A stretch of DNA of 64,000 bases. It comes from Bacteroidota bacterium. GTDB taxonomy: Bacteria; Bacteroidota; Bacteroidia; Chitinophagales; Chitinophagaceae. A program made the position numbers and the translations under genes. Below, piece by piece: positions 42,886 through 52,045 of the stretch. Under the pieces are notes generated by a model that was not told the DNA's origin, made no database searches, and saw nothing but the letters and a program-made list of their open reading frames with translations. Position 1 is the first letter of the stretch. Each line of letters starts with the position of its first letter. The stretch covers positions 1 through 64,000 of the forward strand of contig JAFDYF010000069.1 in the NCBI GenBank assembly GCA_018267575.1, given 5' to 3'.

Positions 42886-43524
42886 TATCTGGTTGGCCAA
42901 ATGGTCCAAATCACTTTCTCATTCTTATTTCTGCAAATGTTGGTTTCTTAGGTAGCTGATTAGTCTAATGAGGCTTTGTTCATCAACAGATTATTTACAT
43001 TACCTCTCTGCTTTTTGCAATATGGTTATGATAAAACTTGCATTCTCCCTCAAAAAATTATGTAATCTGTAGTGAAACGGGGTTTGTGAAGTGCATAATC
43101 GTTTTTTCTAAAAATCCCTGTGGCATTGACGCCGGAATTTTCTGGTTTAAAAAAAAGAAAATCATTGAAACTATTGCTGGTAGAGCTTTATAAAGGTGGC
43201 GCTTAGGTTTTCTTTATGTGTAAAATAGAAGAATCTCTATACGGTTTCCAATCTAATTCTACAAGAAATCATTTCCGTTTATTGCATTTTTGTACTGTAA
43301 TCAAGAAGAATATTGATGTCTTGGTTTATAGTTTAGCCCAAATAAAATCCGATAGCCCGAAGAAAAACATCCAAACCTGTGCAAAACCACCGTCTAAACA
43401 TTACCTGAGGCCACTTATGCGAAGATTAAGTGGCTTCAGGATTTGTTTCGGGAAATTTTGCTGATTTACCTTGGATGTACGCTAAAACAGGTTTTGAAAC
43501 AAAAGAAACCTAAACTTAATTTTT
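42886..43524. other. Gene-poor 639-base region
   Basis: I see no credible gene. A plus-strand frame at 43216-43464 lacks any protein-like features. The only structure is the inverted repeat at 43404-43440. The remainder is A/T-rich and may be the remnant of a lost gene. Confidence 0.55.
43404..43440. repeat. 14-base inverted repeat upstream of the receiver-domain gene
   Basis: CCTGAGGCCACTTA (43404-43417) and TAAGTGGCTTCAGG (43427-43440) pair with one G-T position around a 9-base loop. It is followed by ATTTGTTTC, not a T-run. It could be a terminator, a protein site or an mRNA leader structure for the gene at 43525. Confidence 0.6.
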
Positions 43525-43941
43525 ATGTATCCAATAAACGCGTTTCGTTTCATTTTGGTGGACGAAAACCCAATAGTCCGCAAGGGCTTAAAATCACTGA
43601 TTTCACAGGAATACCCCGAAAGCATCGTTGATGATGCGGATAATAGTTTTGTGGCCCGACATCTGCTCCGAAAAAACAAATATGATTTGATTTTGCTGGG
43701 TATTAATTGTATGAACGAAAATGTGGCAGATACGGTATTGCAGCTAAAAGCTTACAATACTGGTCAAAAAATGCTCGTACTCAGTACAAACAGTAACGAG
43801 GCTTGTGCGCAGAAGTTTTTGAGTATGGGAGTGAAAGGTTATCTTTCAAACAAGTCTTCAGAAAAGGACATCAGAAAAGCCATCTCTCAAATTTTTCAGG
43901 ACCAGATTTATCTAAGTGAATCTTTTTTGTTTGGGGCATAA
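43525..43941 (+). CDS. Stand-alone receiver domain lacking the phosphorylation residues
   Basis: The protein (138 residues) is a NarL-type response-regulator receiver: FILVDENPIVRKGLKSLI at the start keeps the acidic pair (Asp13-Glu14), and MGVKGYLSNKSS is the last conserved segment. The phosphoacceptor in YDLILLGINCMN is Gly59 instead of Asp, and the conserved Lys of GYLxK is Asn109. Ser87 occupies the Thr/Ser position. The DNA-binding helix-turn-helix expected after a NarL receiver is absent; the frame ends at LSESFLFGA. It therefore cannot be phosphorylated in the usual way. It may be a protein-protein module or a decaying gene. Confidence 0.82.
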   Translation: MYPINAFRFILVDENPIVRKGLKSLISQEYPESIVDDADNSFVARHLLRKNKYDLILLGINCMNENVADTVLQLKAYNTGQKMLVLSTNSNEACAQKFLSMGVKGYLSNKSSEKDIRKAISQIFQDQIYLSESFLFGA

Positions 43942-44271
43942 TATCCAGCCTACCTGCTATTTGTCTATTATTGTTTTTTCCCTAGTTGCTGGTTTTCTAC
44001 AATAAAAATTTAGTAACCACCCTACCTCTTTCCAATCCTTCGGTTTCATTTTTTCAATTTGTGGTCTTTTTTTAGCATTCCCAAAAATCCTTTTATTGAG
44101 TTTAAGGCTATTTGGAAAACTTAAAATATTTTTAGTTGTACCATTTCCATTGACGGGATATTGCAATGATAGTTGCTTTAAATGGGTTTTAGTACTTAAA
44201 TTGAAGCCTTTTAGATATGGAAAGGCTGAATGATTGCAACTATTTTGAAAACCAGAATACAAAACGCTATA
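43942..44271. other. Intergenic region upstream of the arabinose operon
   Basis: No gene is supported. A minus-strand frame at 43957-44262 (101 aa) has no features of a real protein. A small hairpin (AGCCTTT 44205-44211, AAAGGCT 44221-44227) lies 45 bases upstream of the mutarotase ATG. This region probably holds the operon promoter and any arabinose operator. Confidence 0.5.
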
Positions 44272-45411
44272 ATGAAAAAAATCAGTTATTTTTTTGCAGG
44301 TCTTTTTTTCGCTGGATTATTTTTCCTTGCCTCCTGTGGTAACCCTTCCGAACAAAACCAAACGCTGGTAAAGCCTGGTATTACCAAGGTGGATTGGGGG
44401 CAAGCTGATGGTAAAAAGGTTGAGCTATTCACGCTTACCAATGGTAAAGGCACTCAAATAAAAATTTCAAATTATGGGGGTATTGTGACCTCATTTATCG
44501 TTCCGGACAAACAAGGCCATAGGTCCAGCATTGTGGTGGGCTTCGACAGTCTGAGTGGCTATCTTGCCAAACCTCCTTATTTTGGTGCCTTGATTGGTCG
44601 TTATGGTAACCGCATTGGGGATGCAAAATTTACCCTCGATGGAAAACGGTATACGCTGGCGGCTAACAATGGCAAAAATGCCCTACACGGTGGCCTGAAA
44701 GGTTTTGATAAAGTAGTTTGGGATGCTTCTATTATAAATGACAGCCTGCCATCATTAAAACTGGGTTATCTGAGCAAGGATGGAGAGGAAGGTTACCCGG
44801 GCAATCTGAAAGTCACGGTACAATATACCCTTAGCAACGATGATGAACTGAAGATAACATACGATGCGGTAACCGATAAAGCTACCCCTGTCAATCTTAC
44901 CAACCATAGTTATTTTAACCTAACAGGTGATGTGGGAAATACTATTCTCGGTCATACCCTAATGATTAACGCCGACCATTATACGCCAGTGGACACTACC
45001 TTGATCCCGACGGGAGAAATCCGGTCGGTAACAGGAACTCCGTTTGACTTTACAAGCCCCAAACAGATTGGTCGCGATATCGACTCCGTAAAAGGCGGGT
45101 ACGATCATAATTGGGTGCTGAACCGCAGGGATGGCTCTTTGCAAGAGGTGGCTGTTCTCTCGGATTCAATCAGTGGCCGCTCTTTGGAAGTTTACACAAC
45201 AGAACCTGGGCTGCAATTCTATACCGGCAACTTTTTGGATGGGAAACTGATCAACCATGATGGTAAGCCAATCAAACAGCATAGCGCTTTATGTATGGAA
45301 ACACAACATTTCCCTGACTCCCCCAATAAGCCAGATTTCCCTTCAACCATTTTGAAGCCAGGGGAAAAATATCATTCCGAAACCGTGTATAAACTGATTG
45401 TAAATAAATAG
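44272..45411 (+). CDS. Galactose mutarotase (aldose 1-epimerase) lipoprotein
   Basis: The enzyme (379 residues) interconverts the anomers of aldoses such as galactose or arabinose. After a lipoprotein signal (FFLASCGNPSEQN, Cys near residue 23) come the family motifs YGGIVTSFIVPD, GALIGRYGNRIGDAKF, NNGKNALHGGLKGFDKVVW, VNLTNHSYFNLTGD (catalytic His) and LEVYTTEPGLQFYTGNF (catalytic Glu). The signal means that the enzyme works in the periplasm or on the cell surface. It is the first gene of the arabinose operon, 19 bases before araB, and would prepare arabinose released by the GH51 enzyme for uptake. Confidence 0.93.
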   Translation: MKKISYFFAGLFFAGLFFLASCGNPSEQNQTLVKPGITKVDWGQADGKKVELFTLTNGKGTQIKISNYGGIVTSFIVPDKQGHRSSIVVGFDSLSGYLAKPPYFGALIGRYGNRIGDAKFTLDGKRYTLAANNGKNALHGGLKGFDKVVWDASIINDSLPSLKLGYLSKDGEEGYPGNLKVTVQYTLSNDDELKITYDAVTDKATPVNLTNHSYFNLTGDVGNTILGHTLMINADHYTPVDTTLIPTGEIRSVTGTPFDFTSPKQIGRDIDSVKGGYDHNWVLNRRDGSLQEVAVLSDSISGRSLEVYTTEPGLQFYTGNFLDGKLINHDGKPIKQHSALCMETQHFPDSPNKPDFPSTILKPGEKYHSETVYKLIVNK

Positions 45412-45430
45412 AAATTCCAAAACAATCTGC

Positions 45431-47089
45431 ATGCAAAACAACGCATATGTGATAGGGGTTGATTTTGGTACCGATTCTGTCCGATCTTTATTGGTGGATG
45501 CAACGAACGGTAACGAAATAGCAACTGCTGTTTTTTATTATCCCCGTTGGAAAGCCGGTCTCTACTGTAATCCATCTGTCAACCAGTTTAGGCAGCACCC
45601 ATTAGATCATATTGAGGGGCTGGAACACACAATCAAAGCCTGTGTTAAACAAGCAGGGGATGCCATTGCCTCCCAGATAAAAGGGATTTCGGTGGACAGC
45701 ACTGGATCTACACCCATTGCGGTGGACAAAACCGGTACACCGCTTTCTTTATTACCGGGTTTTGAGGAAAACCCAAACGCGATGTTCGTTTTGTGGAAGG
45801 ATCATGTTTCGGTGATGGAAGCGAATGAGATTAACCAACACGCTACAAGGTTTGAAACAGATTACTTGAAATATGTGGGGGGTATTTATAGTAGTGAATG
45901 GTTTTGGGCAAAACTATTACATGTATTGAGGGCAGATAAAAAACTGCGGGGATCCATTTTTTCCTGGGTGGAGCATTGCGATTGGGTGCCCTATCTTTTG
46001 ACAGGAGGGCAAGATGTGGGAAAAATGAAACGAGGGGTATGTAGTGCGGGGCACAAAAGCTTGTGGGCCGAAGAATTTGCGGGCCTTCCGCCCAATGATT
46101 TTTTTGCATCCTTGGATCCTTTGCTGGATGGGTTTAGGGAAAGATTATTTGCTAAAACCTATACTGCAGACCAGCCCATTGGAAAAATTTCAAAGGAATG
46201 GGCCGGCAAACTAGGTTTGTCGGAGAAAGTGGTGATTGGTATTGGTGCTTTTGATTGCCATATGGGAGCAGTCGGTGGTCAGATAGAACCTTATCACTTA
46301 AGTAAGGTAATGGGTACTTCCACCTGTGACATACTGGTGGCCCCACTCGATGAAGTAAAAGATAAATTGGTAAAAGGCATCTGTGGTCAAGTGCCGGGGT
46401 CGGTGATTCCGGGAATGATGGGTATGGAAGCTGGCCAATCTGCTTTTGGAGATGCATATGCTTGGTTTAAAAACGTATTGGCATGGCCGTTGCAACATTT
46501 GCTCAACAACAACGAATTTGTAGAGGGAGCGATGGATAAAATAATCCCCGAGTTGAGTAAGCAAGCAGATACTTTTCCATTGGAGGAAATGGGGGAATTA
46601 GCCATGGACTGGTTCAATGGCCGGCGCACTCCTGACGCGAACCAATCTTTGAAGGGGGTGTTGACGGGGCTGAGCCTTGCAAGTGATGCACCGCGGATTT
46701 TCAGGTCGATCGTGGAGGCCACTTGCTTTGGCGCAAAAGCAATCGTTGACCGATTTGTAGATCAGGGAATCCCTGTAAAAGGGCTGATTGGTTTAGGTGG
46801 TGTTGCCAGAAAATCTCCCTTTATCATGCAGATGATGGCGGATGTGATGGGCATGCCGATTCGCATCCACAAATCTGAACAGACTTGTGCATTGGGGGCT
46901 GCTATGTTTGCGGCCACCGCTTCGGGACTGTATGCCAAAGTGGAGGATGCCATGGATGCTATGGGGCATGGGTTTGAAAATGAATATATCCCTCAGAAGG
47001 AACGCAGCATTATTTATAGGAAAAGATATGAACGATATAAAACCTTAGGTAATTTTATAGAACAGCAAACAACCACTGTTTCATTATAA
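45431..47089 (+). CDS. araB: Ribulokinase
   Basis: AraB phosphorylates L-ribulose to L-ribulose 5-phosphate with ATP. It belongs to the FGGY sugar-kinase family: VIGVDFGTDSVRSLLVD binds phosphate near the N-terminus, KGISVDSTGSTPIAVD and NAMFVLWKDH follow, and GLIGLGGVARKSPFIMQMMADVM and the C-terminal EQTCALGAAMFAATASG are typical. The length of 552 residues matches the family. It follows the mutarotase gene and precedes araD by 22 bases. Confidence 0.96.
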   Translation: MQNNAYVIGVDFGTDSVRSLLVDATNGNEIATAVFYYPRWKAGLYCNPSVNQFRQHPLDHIEGLEHTIKACVKQAGDAIASQIKGISVDSTGSTPIAVDKTGTPLSLLPGFEENPNAMFVLWKDHVSVMEANEINQHATRFETDYLKYVGGIYSSEWFWAKLLHVLRADKKLRGSIFSWVEHCDWVPYLLTGGQDVGKMKRGVCSAGHKSLWAEEFAGLPPNDFFASLDPLLDGFRERLFAKTYTADQPIGKISKEWAGKLGLSEKVVIGIGAFDCHMGAVGGQIEPYHLSKVMGTSTCDILVAPLDEVKDKLVKGICGQVPGSVIPGMMGMEAGQSAFGDAYAWFKNVLAWPLQHLLNNNEFVEGAMDKIIPELSKQADTFPLEEMGELAMDWFNGRRTPDANQSLKGVLTGLSLASDAPRIFRSIVEATCFGAKAIVDRFVDQGIPVKGLIGLGGVARKSPFIMQMMADVMGMPIRIHKSEQTCALGAAMFAATASGLYAKVEDAMDAMGHGFENEYIPQKERSIIYRKRYERYKTLGNFIEQQTTTVSL

Positions 47090-47111
47090 CAAGTTCAAGT
47101 TTTTTATTCAC

Positions 47112-47810
47112 ATGGATAGATATCAAAAACTGAGGCAGCAAGTATTCGAGGCCAATATGCAGTTGCCAAAGCTCGGGCTGGTGCTTTTTACTTTTGGCAA
47201 TGCCAGTGCGGTTGATAGAACCCTGGGTGTTTTTGCCATCAAACCTAGTGGCGTTCCTTATAATGAACTATCGCCCGAAAAAATGGTAGTGGTTGATTTT
47301 GATGGAAAAACGGTGGATGGCATATTACGTCCTTCATCGGATACCTTGACGCATGCCGTGTTGTACAAGCATTGGGAAAAAATTGGCGGTATCGTGCATA
47401 CACATTCTACCTATGCCACGGCTTGGGCTCAGAGCCTGCGCGATATCCCCAACTATGGCACTACTCATGCCGATCATACCACTGTGGATATTCCCTGCGC
47501 TGCACCCATGGGCGATGAGATGATCAAGGGTGATTATGAATACCAAACCGGATTTCAGATTATGGATGCCTTTAAAGAAAGGAAATTGAACTATGAAGAA
47601 ACCGAAATGGTACTGGTGGGCAGCCATGCCCCATTCACTTGGGGGAAAGAGGTTGCAAAAGCAGTTTATAACAGTGCCGTATTGGAATCCATTGCACAGA
47701 TGGCCTATCTTACTGAACAGATCCGGATCGATGCCCCGCGGTTGAAAGAGGCACTCATAAAAAAGCATTTTGAAAGAAAGCACGGTAAGGATAGCTATTA
47801 TGGACAATAA
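47112..47810 (+). CDS. araD: L-ribulose-5-phosphate 4-epimerase
   Basis: AraD converts L-ribulose 5-phosphate to D-xylulose 5-phosphate, which enters the pentose phosphate pathway. It is a zinc enzyme of the class II aldolase fold. LVLFTFGNASAVDR, FAIKPSGVPYNEL and the zinc motif IVHTHSTYATAWAQ (His ligands) are visible, with a third His in SHAPFTWGK. The length of 232 residues equals that of well-studied AraD. Confidence 0.96.
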   Translation: MDRYQKLRQQVFEANMQLPKLGLVLFTFGNASAVDRTLGVFAIKPSGVPYNELSPEKMVVVDFDGKTVDGILRPSSDTLTHAVLYKHWEKIGGIVHTHSTYATAWAQSLRDIPNYGTTHADHTTVDIPCAAPMGDEMIKGDYEYQTGFQIMDAFKERKLNYEETEMVLVGSHAPFTWGKEVAKAVYNSAVLESIAQMAYLTEQIRIDAPRLKEALIKKHFERKHGKDSYYGQ

Positions 47811-47854
47811 GGTTGATAAGATGAAATTTACACGCCAAAAAGTTTAAAAATAAA

Positions 47855-49345
47855 ATGACATCTTTAAAGAGCTTAGAGGTTTGGTTTGTAACAGGTAGTC
47901 AACATCTTTATGGGGAAGAAACATTGAAGCAGGTAGCTGCACATTCGAAGACCATTGTGGCTTCTTTGGATGATGCCCCACAGATACCCGTTACCGTAGT
48001 GTACAAACCAACTGTAAAAACTACAGAGGAAATTTATCAGGTTTGTATGGAAGCCAATGCCAATCCTAAATGTATAGGGATCATTGCTTGGATGCATACT
48101 TTTTCCCCTGCCAAAATGTGGATTGCGGGACTCAAAATATTGCAGAAACCACTCTGCCATTTTCATACTCAATTCAACCGTGATATACCTTGGGCTGAGA
48201 TTGATATGGACTTTATGAACCTGAACCAAAGTGCGCATGGTGATCGTGAGTTTGGCTTTATTATGAGCCGTATGCGTCTTCGCCGAAAGGTAGTGGTGGG
48301 TCATTGGCAGGATGCTGCTGTGTTGGCTAGTATTGGAGGCTGGACTCGCGCCGCAGCTGGCTGGCACGATTGGCAAGGCGCAAAATTTGTTCGCTTTGGC
48401 GACAATATGCGTTATGTGGCCGTTACAGAAGGTGATAAGGTGGAAGCGGAAATAAAATTTGGTTATTCAGTAAATACACATGGGGTTGGCGATCTGGTGA
48501 AACTAATCAAAGAAGTAGCAGACGCAGATCTGCAGAAGCTTTTATCAGAATATGAAGATAGCTATCAAATAGAAAGTAGTTTAAAAAAGGATAAAGAAAA
48601 GTACCAATCACTTGTTGAAGCGGCCAGGATCGAACTTGGGCTTAAATATTTTTTGGAGCAAGGCAATTATAAGGGATTCACTGATACCTTCGAGGATCTT
48701 CATGGCATGTTGCAATTGCCGGGCATCGGTGCCCAACGTATGATGGCGGCGGGTTATGGGTTTGCGGGCGAGGGCGATTGGAAGACCGCTGCATTGGTGC
48801 GTGCAATGAAAGTAATGGGCACGGGATTGCCCGGGGGCAATAGTTTTATGGAAGATTATACCTATCATTTTGACCCTGCCAATTCCTTGGTACTTGGTTC
48901 GCATATGTTGGAGATTTGTCCATCTATTGCAAGTGGCAAACCCTTCTGTGAAGTGCACCCTTTGGGCATTGGTGGCAAGGCGGATCCTGCTCGCCTGGTG
49001 TTCAACGCTGCTGCAGGTCCCGCATTGAATGCTTCCATTATTGATATGGGTAACCGTTTCCGGATGCTCATTAATGAAGTGGTAGCACTGGCTCCCATAC
49101 AAGGATTACCAAAGCTTCCGGTAGCAAGGGTATTGTGGAAACCTTATCCCGATATGCAGACTGGTTGTGCTGCATGGATATTGGCAGGTGGGGCACACCA
49201 TACTGGATACAGCCAAAACCTCAGCACGGAGCAAATGGAAGATTTTTCGGATATGGCTGGCATCGAATGTGTGGTGATTGATAAGGATACCCGTCTCCGT
49301 GAACTGAAGAACCAATTGCGCTGGAGCGATGCAGCTTACCGATAG
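47855..49345 (+). CDS. araA: L-arabinose isomerase
   Basis: AraA converts L-arabinose to L-ribulose, the first step of the pathway. The 496-residue protein shows [17 protein letters not shown] at the N-terminus, the central [14 protein letters not shown] and the metal-binding region [20 protein letters not shown], with later [15 protein letters not shown] and [11 protein letters not shown]. Catalytic Glu and His residues lie in those blocks. The gene order mutarotase-araB-araD-araA-GH51 is like that in other Bacteroidota. Confidence 0.97.
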   Translation: MTSLKSLEVWFVTGSQHLYGEETLKQVAAHSKTIVASLDDAPQIPVTVVYKPTVKTTEEIYQVCMEANANPKCIGIIAWMHTFSPAKMWIAGLKILQKPLCHFHTQFNRDIPWAEIDMDFMNLNQSAHGDREFGFIMSRMRLRRKVVVGHWQDAAVLASIGGWTRAAAGWHDWQGAKFVRFGDNMRYVAVTEGDKVEAEIKFGYSVNTHGVGDLVKLIKEVADADLQKLLSEYEDSYQIESSLKKDKEKYQSLVEAARIELGLKYFLEQGNYKGFTDTFEDLHGMLQLPGIGAQRMMAAGYGFAGEGDWKTAALVRAMKVMGTGLPGGNSFMEDYTYHFDPANSLVLGSHMLEICPSIASGKPFCEVHPLGIGGKADPARLVFNAAAGPALNASIIDMGNRFRMLINEVVALAPIQGLPKLPVARVLWKPYPDMQTGCAAWILAGGAHHTGYSQNLSTEQMEDFSDMAGIECVVIDKDTRLRELKNQLRWSDAAYR

Positions 49346-49453
49346 CGATGACTTGAAAGGTTTTTTTGCACCAAGCTTCTGCTATAGTGCCTGTATTTTT
49401 GTTGTTCCTGAATTTAATGTCTTGTGGATAAAAGATATTTATTAACCAAAACA

Positions 49454-51022
49454 ATGCTTAGTATGAAAAAAACATTCGCTCATTGCTATCTCTTGATGGG
49501 GATGATTCTTTCTTGTTCCATTATAACAAAAACTTTTGCACAAAATAAAATTACGGTTGAAGCAGATCAGGGAAAAATTACCATCAGTAAAAATATCTAT
49601 GGTCATTTTGCAGAACATTTAGGGCATTGTATTTATGGTGGTTTCTATGTCGGAGATACTTCCAAAACCATTCCGAATACCGATGGGGTGCGCAACGATG
49701 TGATTGCTGCATTAAAAAAAATGAAAATCCCCATCCTGCGCTGGCCGGGCGGCTGCTTCGCCGATACCTATCATTGGAAAGATGGAATTGGTCCCAAGGA
49801 CAAAAGACCCAATATGGTAAATCGTTGGTGGGGTGGTGTTACTGAAGACAATAGTTTTGGGACGCATGATTTTCTGAACATGTGCGAGCTATTGGGTGCA
49901 GAGCCTTATATTTCTGGTAATGTGGGCAGTGGCACGGTGCAGGAACTTTCCGATTGGGTACAGTACACCAATTTCAAAGGGCGTAGTCCGATGAGTGATT
50001 TGCGGGCAGCCAACGGAAGGGTAGAACCTTGGAAAGTGAAATTTTGGGGAATCGGAAATGAAGCTTGGGGCTGCGGAGGCAATATGCGACCAGATTATTA
50101 TGCAGATGAATATAGAAAGTATGCCACTTTTATGTCGGATTGGGGAAATAGCGGAGGCCTCATGCGTATTGCCTCCGGAGCGAGCGATGCGGATTATCAT
50201 TGGACGGAGACCTTGATGAAAAATATTCCTTTGGATATGTTGGGGGGGGTGGCCATGCACCATTATTCGGTGCTTGACTGGAATAAAAAAGGGTCAGCAA
50301 CCGATTTTTCCGAAGCGCAATATTTCGGCATCATGAAGCAGGCTTATAAAATGGAAGAACTTGTTACCAAGCATGCTGCCGTAATGGATAAATATGACCC
50401 TGAAAAAAAAGTGGCATTGGTGGTGGACGAATGGGGTGGTTGGTACGATGTAGAACCTGGCACCAATCCAGGGTTTCTGTACCAGCAGAACAGTATGCGT
50501 GATGCTATGATTGCAGGACTAACACTTAATATTTTTAACAATCACGCAGATAGGGTAAGGGTGGCCAATCTGGCTCAATGTATCAATGTGCTGCAATCGG
50601 TGATATTGACAAACAAAGAAAGGATGATCCTTACGCCAACCTATCACGTTATGGAGATGTACAATGTGCACCAGGATGCCACATTATTGCCCTTGATAAT
50701 AAAGACCGATGATTATGTTTTTGGTAATGAAAAATTACCCGCAGTTTCAGCTTCTGCATCAAAAGACAAAAAAGGGGTTACCCATATCACGCTGACCAAT
50801 ATTGATGCAGCTAAATCCCAAGCCATTTCAATCGATTTTACTGGGGCAAAATTTAAAACAGTGAGTGGTCGCATCCTGACATCTAAAAAATTACAGGACT
50901 ATAATTCCTTTGAGCAGCCTCAAAAAATTATGCCCGTTGCTTTTACCGGGGCACAATTTAAAAATGGTTCCTTGGAAGTAAAGCTGCCACCATTTTCTGT
51001 AGTGGTGCTTACCCTTGAATAA
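49454..51022 (+). CDS. GH51 alpha-L-arabinofuranosidase
   Basis: The secreted enzyme (522 residues) cleaves terminal alpha-L-arabinofuranosyl units from arabinans and arabinoxylans. A signal peptide ends near ITKTFAQ. The family motifs GHFAEHLGHCIYGGFYVG and ILRWPGGCFADTYHWKDGIG follow. The acid/base Glu is in FWGIGNEAWGCGG, and the nucleophile Glu is in ALVVDEWGGWYD. The start ATG at 49454 or the second Met at 49463 both give a good signal; a GTG at 49424 is less likely. It lies 108 bases after araA. Confidence 0.95.
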   Translation: MLSMKKTFAHCYLLMGMILSCSIITKTFAQNKITVEADQGKITISKNIYGHFAEHLGHCIYGGFYVGDTSKTIPNTDGVRNDVIAALKKMKIPILRWPGGCFADTYHWKDGIGPKDKRPNMVNRWWGGVTEDNSFGTHDFLNMCELLGAEPYISGNVGSGTVQELSDWVQYTNFKGRSPMSDLRAANGRVEPWKVKFWGIGNEAWGCGGNMRPDYYADEYRKYATFMSDWGNSGGLMRIASGASDADYHWTETLMKNIPLDMLGGVAMHHYSVLDWNKKGSATDFSEAQYFGIMKQAYKMEELVTKHAAVMDKYDPEKKVALVVDEWGGWYDVEPGTNPGFLYQQNSMRDAMIAGLTLNIFNNHADRVRVANLAQCINVLQSVILTNKERMILTPTYHVMEMYNVHQDATLLPLIIKTDDYVFGNEKLPAVSASASKDKKGVTHITLTNIDAAKSQAISIDFTGAKFKTVSGRILTSKKLQDYNSFEQPQKIMPVAFTGAQFKNGSLEVKLPPFSVVVLTLE

Positions 51023-51101
51023 ATTCAATGGCTTAGTTGGTCAATTAACTTTACCTAATTGTTGAAACCGGTTTATTTTTTCTTACAATAAATTCTGAAA
51101 A

Positions 51102-51926
51102 ATGAAAATAGTGGTCATTCTTTTTTCATTGGCAATCTTTATCTCCTGCTTTTCAAAAAAAGCAAAGACTTGGGTTGCCCTTGGCGATTCTATTACCTAC
51201 CTGAATGAGCATAAAGACGAAACGGGTAATCGGATTACCAAAGGCTATATGACAAGAGTGGAGGAGAGGTTACACAATATCCATTATTTCAATCAGGGTC
51301 ATAATGGATGGACTGCAATACAGATTGCCACTGAAATTGATCATTTAGGGTTGGTTAAAGCTGATTTATATACTGTTTTTTTAGGCACCAACGATTGGTG
51401 GGCTGGCAAACCATTGGGAACATTGGATGATTATAAGAATAATACAGGAAATGCCACAGTGAACGGTGCGTTTAGAACCATTGTCAACAAATTGAGAAGC
51501 CTGAATGAAAATGCAAAAATTGTTTTGATCACACCAATGCAAAGGGGCGATTTTGTACAGGTGGGCAATCCTCATAATAATGCTTATGGTTCCTATAAGA
51601 AAAAGAATGGACAGACCCTTGAACAATTTGCGGATGCTGTTAAGGTCATTGGCGATTATGAACATTTTTCAGTAGTGGATCTCTATCATAATCCCGATTT
51701 GGCTATTCAACATTTGGTAAAATACAAACGACTGAAAAACCCGCAAACAGGAATTTATCAAAACTATGCTTATCCGTCATATACGGATATCCCGTTTAAT
51801 CCAGGTGCGGACGATTACCCTTATCCACTCGATGCAATTGACATGACTTATGATGGTCTCCATCCATCTGATAAAGGGTTTGCACTGATAGCTGATTTGT
51901 TGGTGAAGGTTTTCAAAGAAAAATGA
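51102..51926 (+). CDS. SGNH/GDSL-family hydrolase
   Basis: The 274-residue protein has an N-terminal hydrophobic signal. Block I is WVALGDSITYL (catalytic Ser), block III is VFLGTNDWWAG (Asn oxyanion), and block V is YDGLHPSDKGF (Asp and His). SGNH enzymes are often acetyl- or feruloyl-esterases that strip ester groups from plant polysaccharides. Its place right after the GH51 gene suggests de-esterification of arabinose-containing polysaccharides. The substrate is inferred from context only. Confidence 0.88.
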   Translation: MKIVVILFSLAIFISCFSKKAKTWVALGDSITYLNEHKDETGNRITKGYMTRVEERLHNIHYFNQGHNGWTAIQIATEIDHLGLVKADLYTVFLGTNDWWAGKPLGTLDDYKNNTGNATVNGAFRTIVNKLRSLNENAKIVLITPMQRGDFVQVGNPHNNAYGSYKKKNGQTLEQFADAVKVIGDYEHFSVVDLYHNPDLAIQHLVKYKRLKNPQTGIYQNYAYPSYTDIPFNPGADDYPYPLDAIDMTYDGLHPSDKGFALIADLLVKVFKEK

Positions 51927-52045
51927 CGATTTTCCAATAGGCATATACGTTATTCGACAATTTAGGTTTATCATTGATTTTTACAATCGATAAATAAAAT
52001 TCTGTACTTTCAGTATTCTATTATTCTTACTTGAAAAATATAACT

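Noticed and set aside
43216..43464. Plus-strand frame of 82 aa in the gene-poor region
   Set aside because: Composition is unlike a protein, the frame runs across the inverted repeat, and no start signal is convincing.
43957..44262. Minus-strand frame of 101 aa upstream of the arabinose operon
   Set aside because: No recognisable features, and it occupies the expected promoter region of the operon.
51102..51926. Reading the SGNH protein as a phospholipase or thioesterase
   Set aside because: The blocks are shared by all SGNH enzymes; the neighbouring arabinan hydrolase makes a polysaccharide esterase more likely, and the sequence alone does not decide it.
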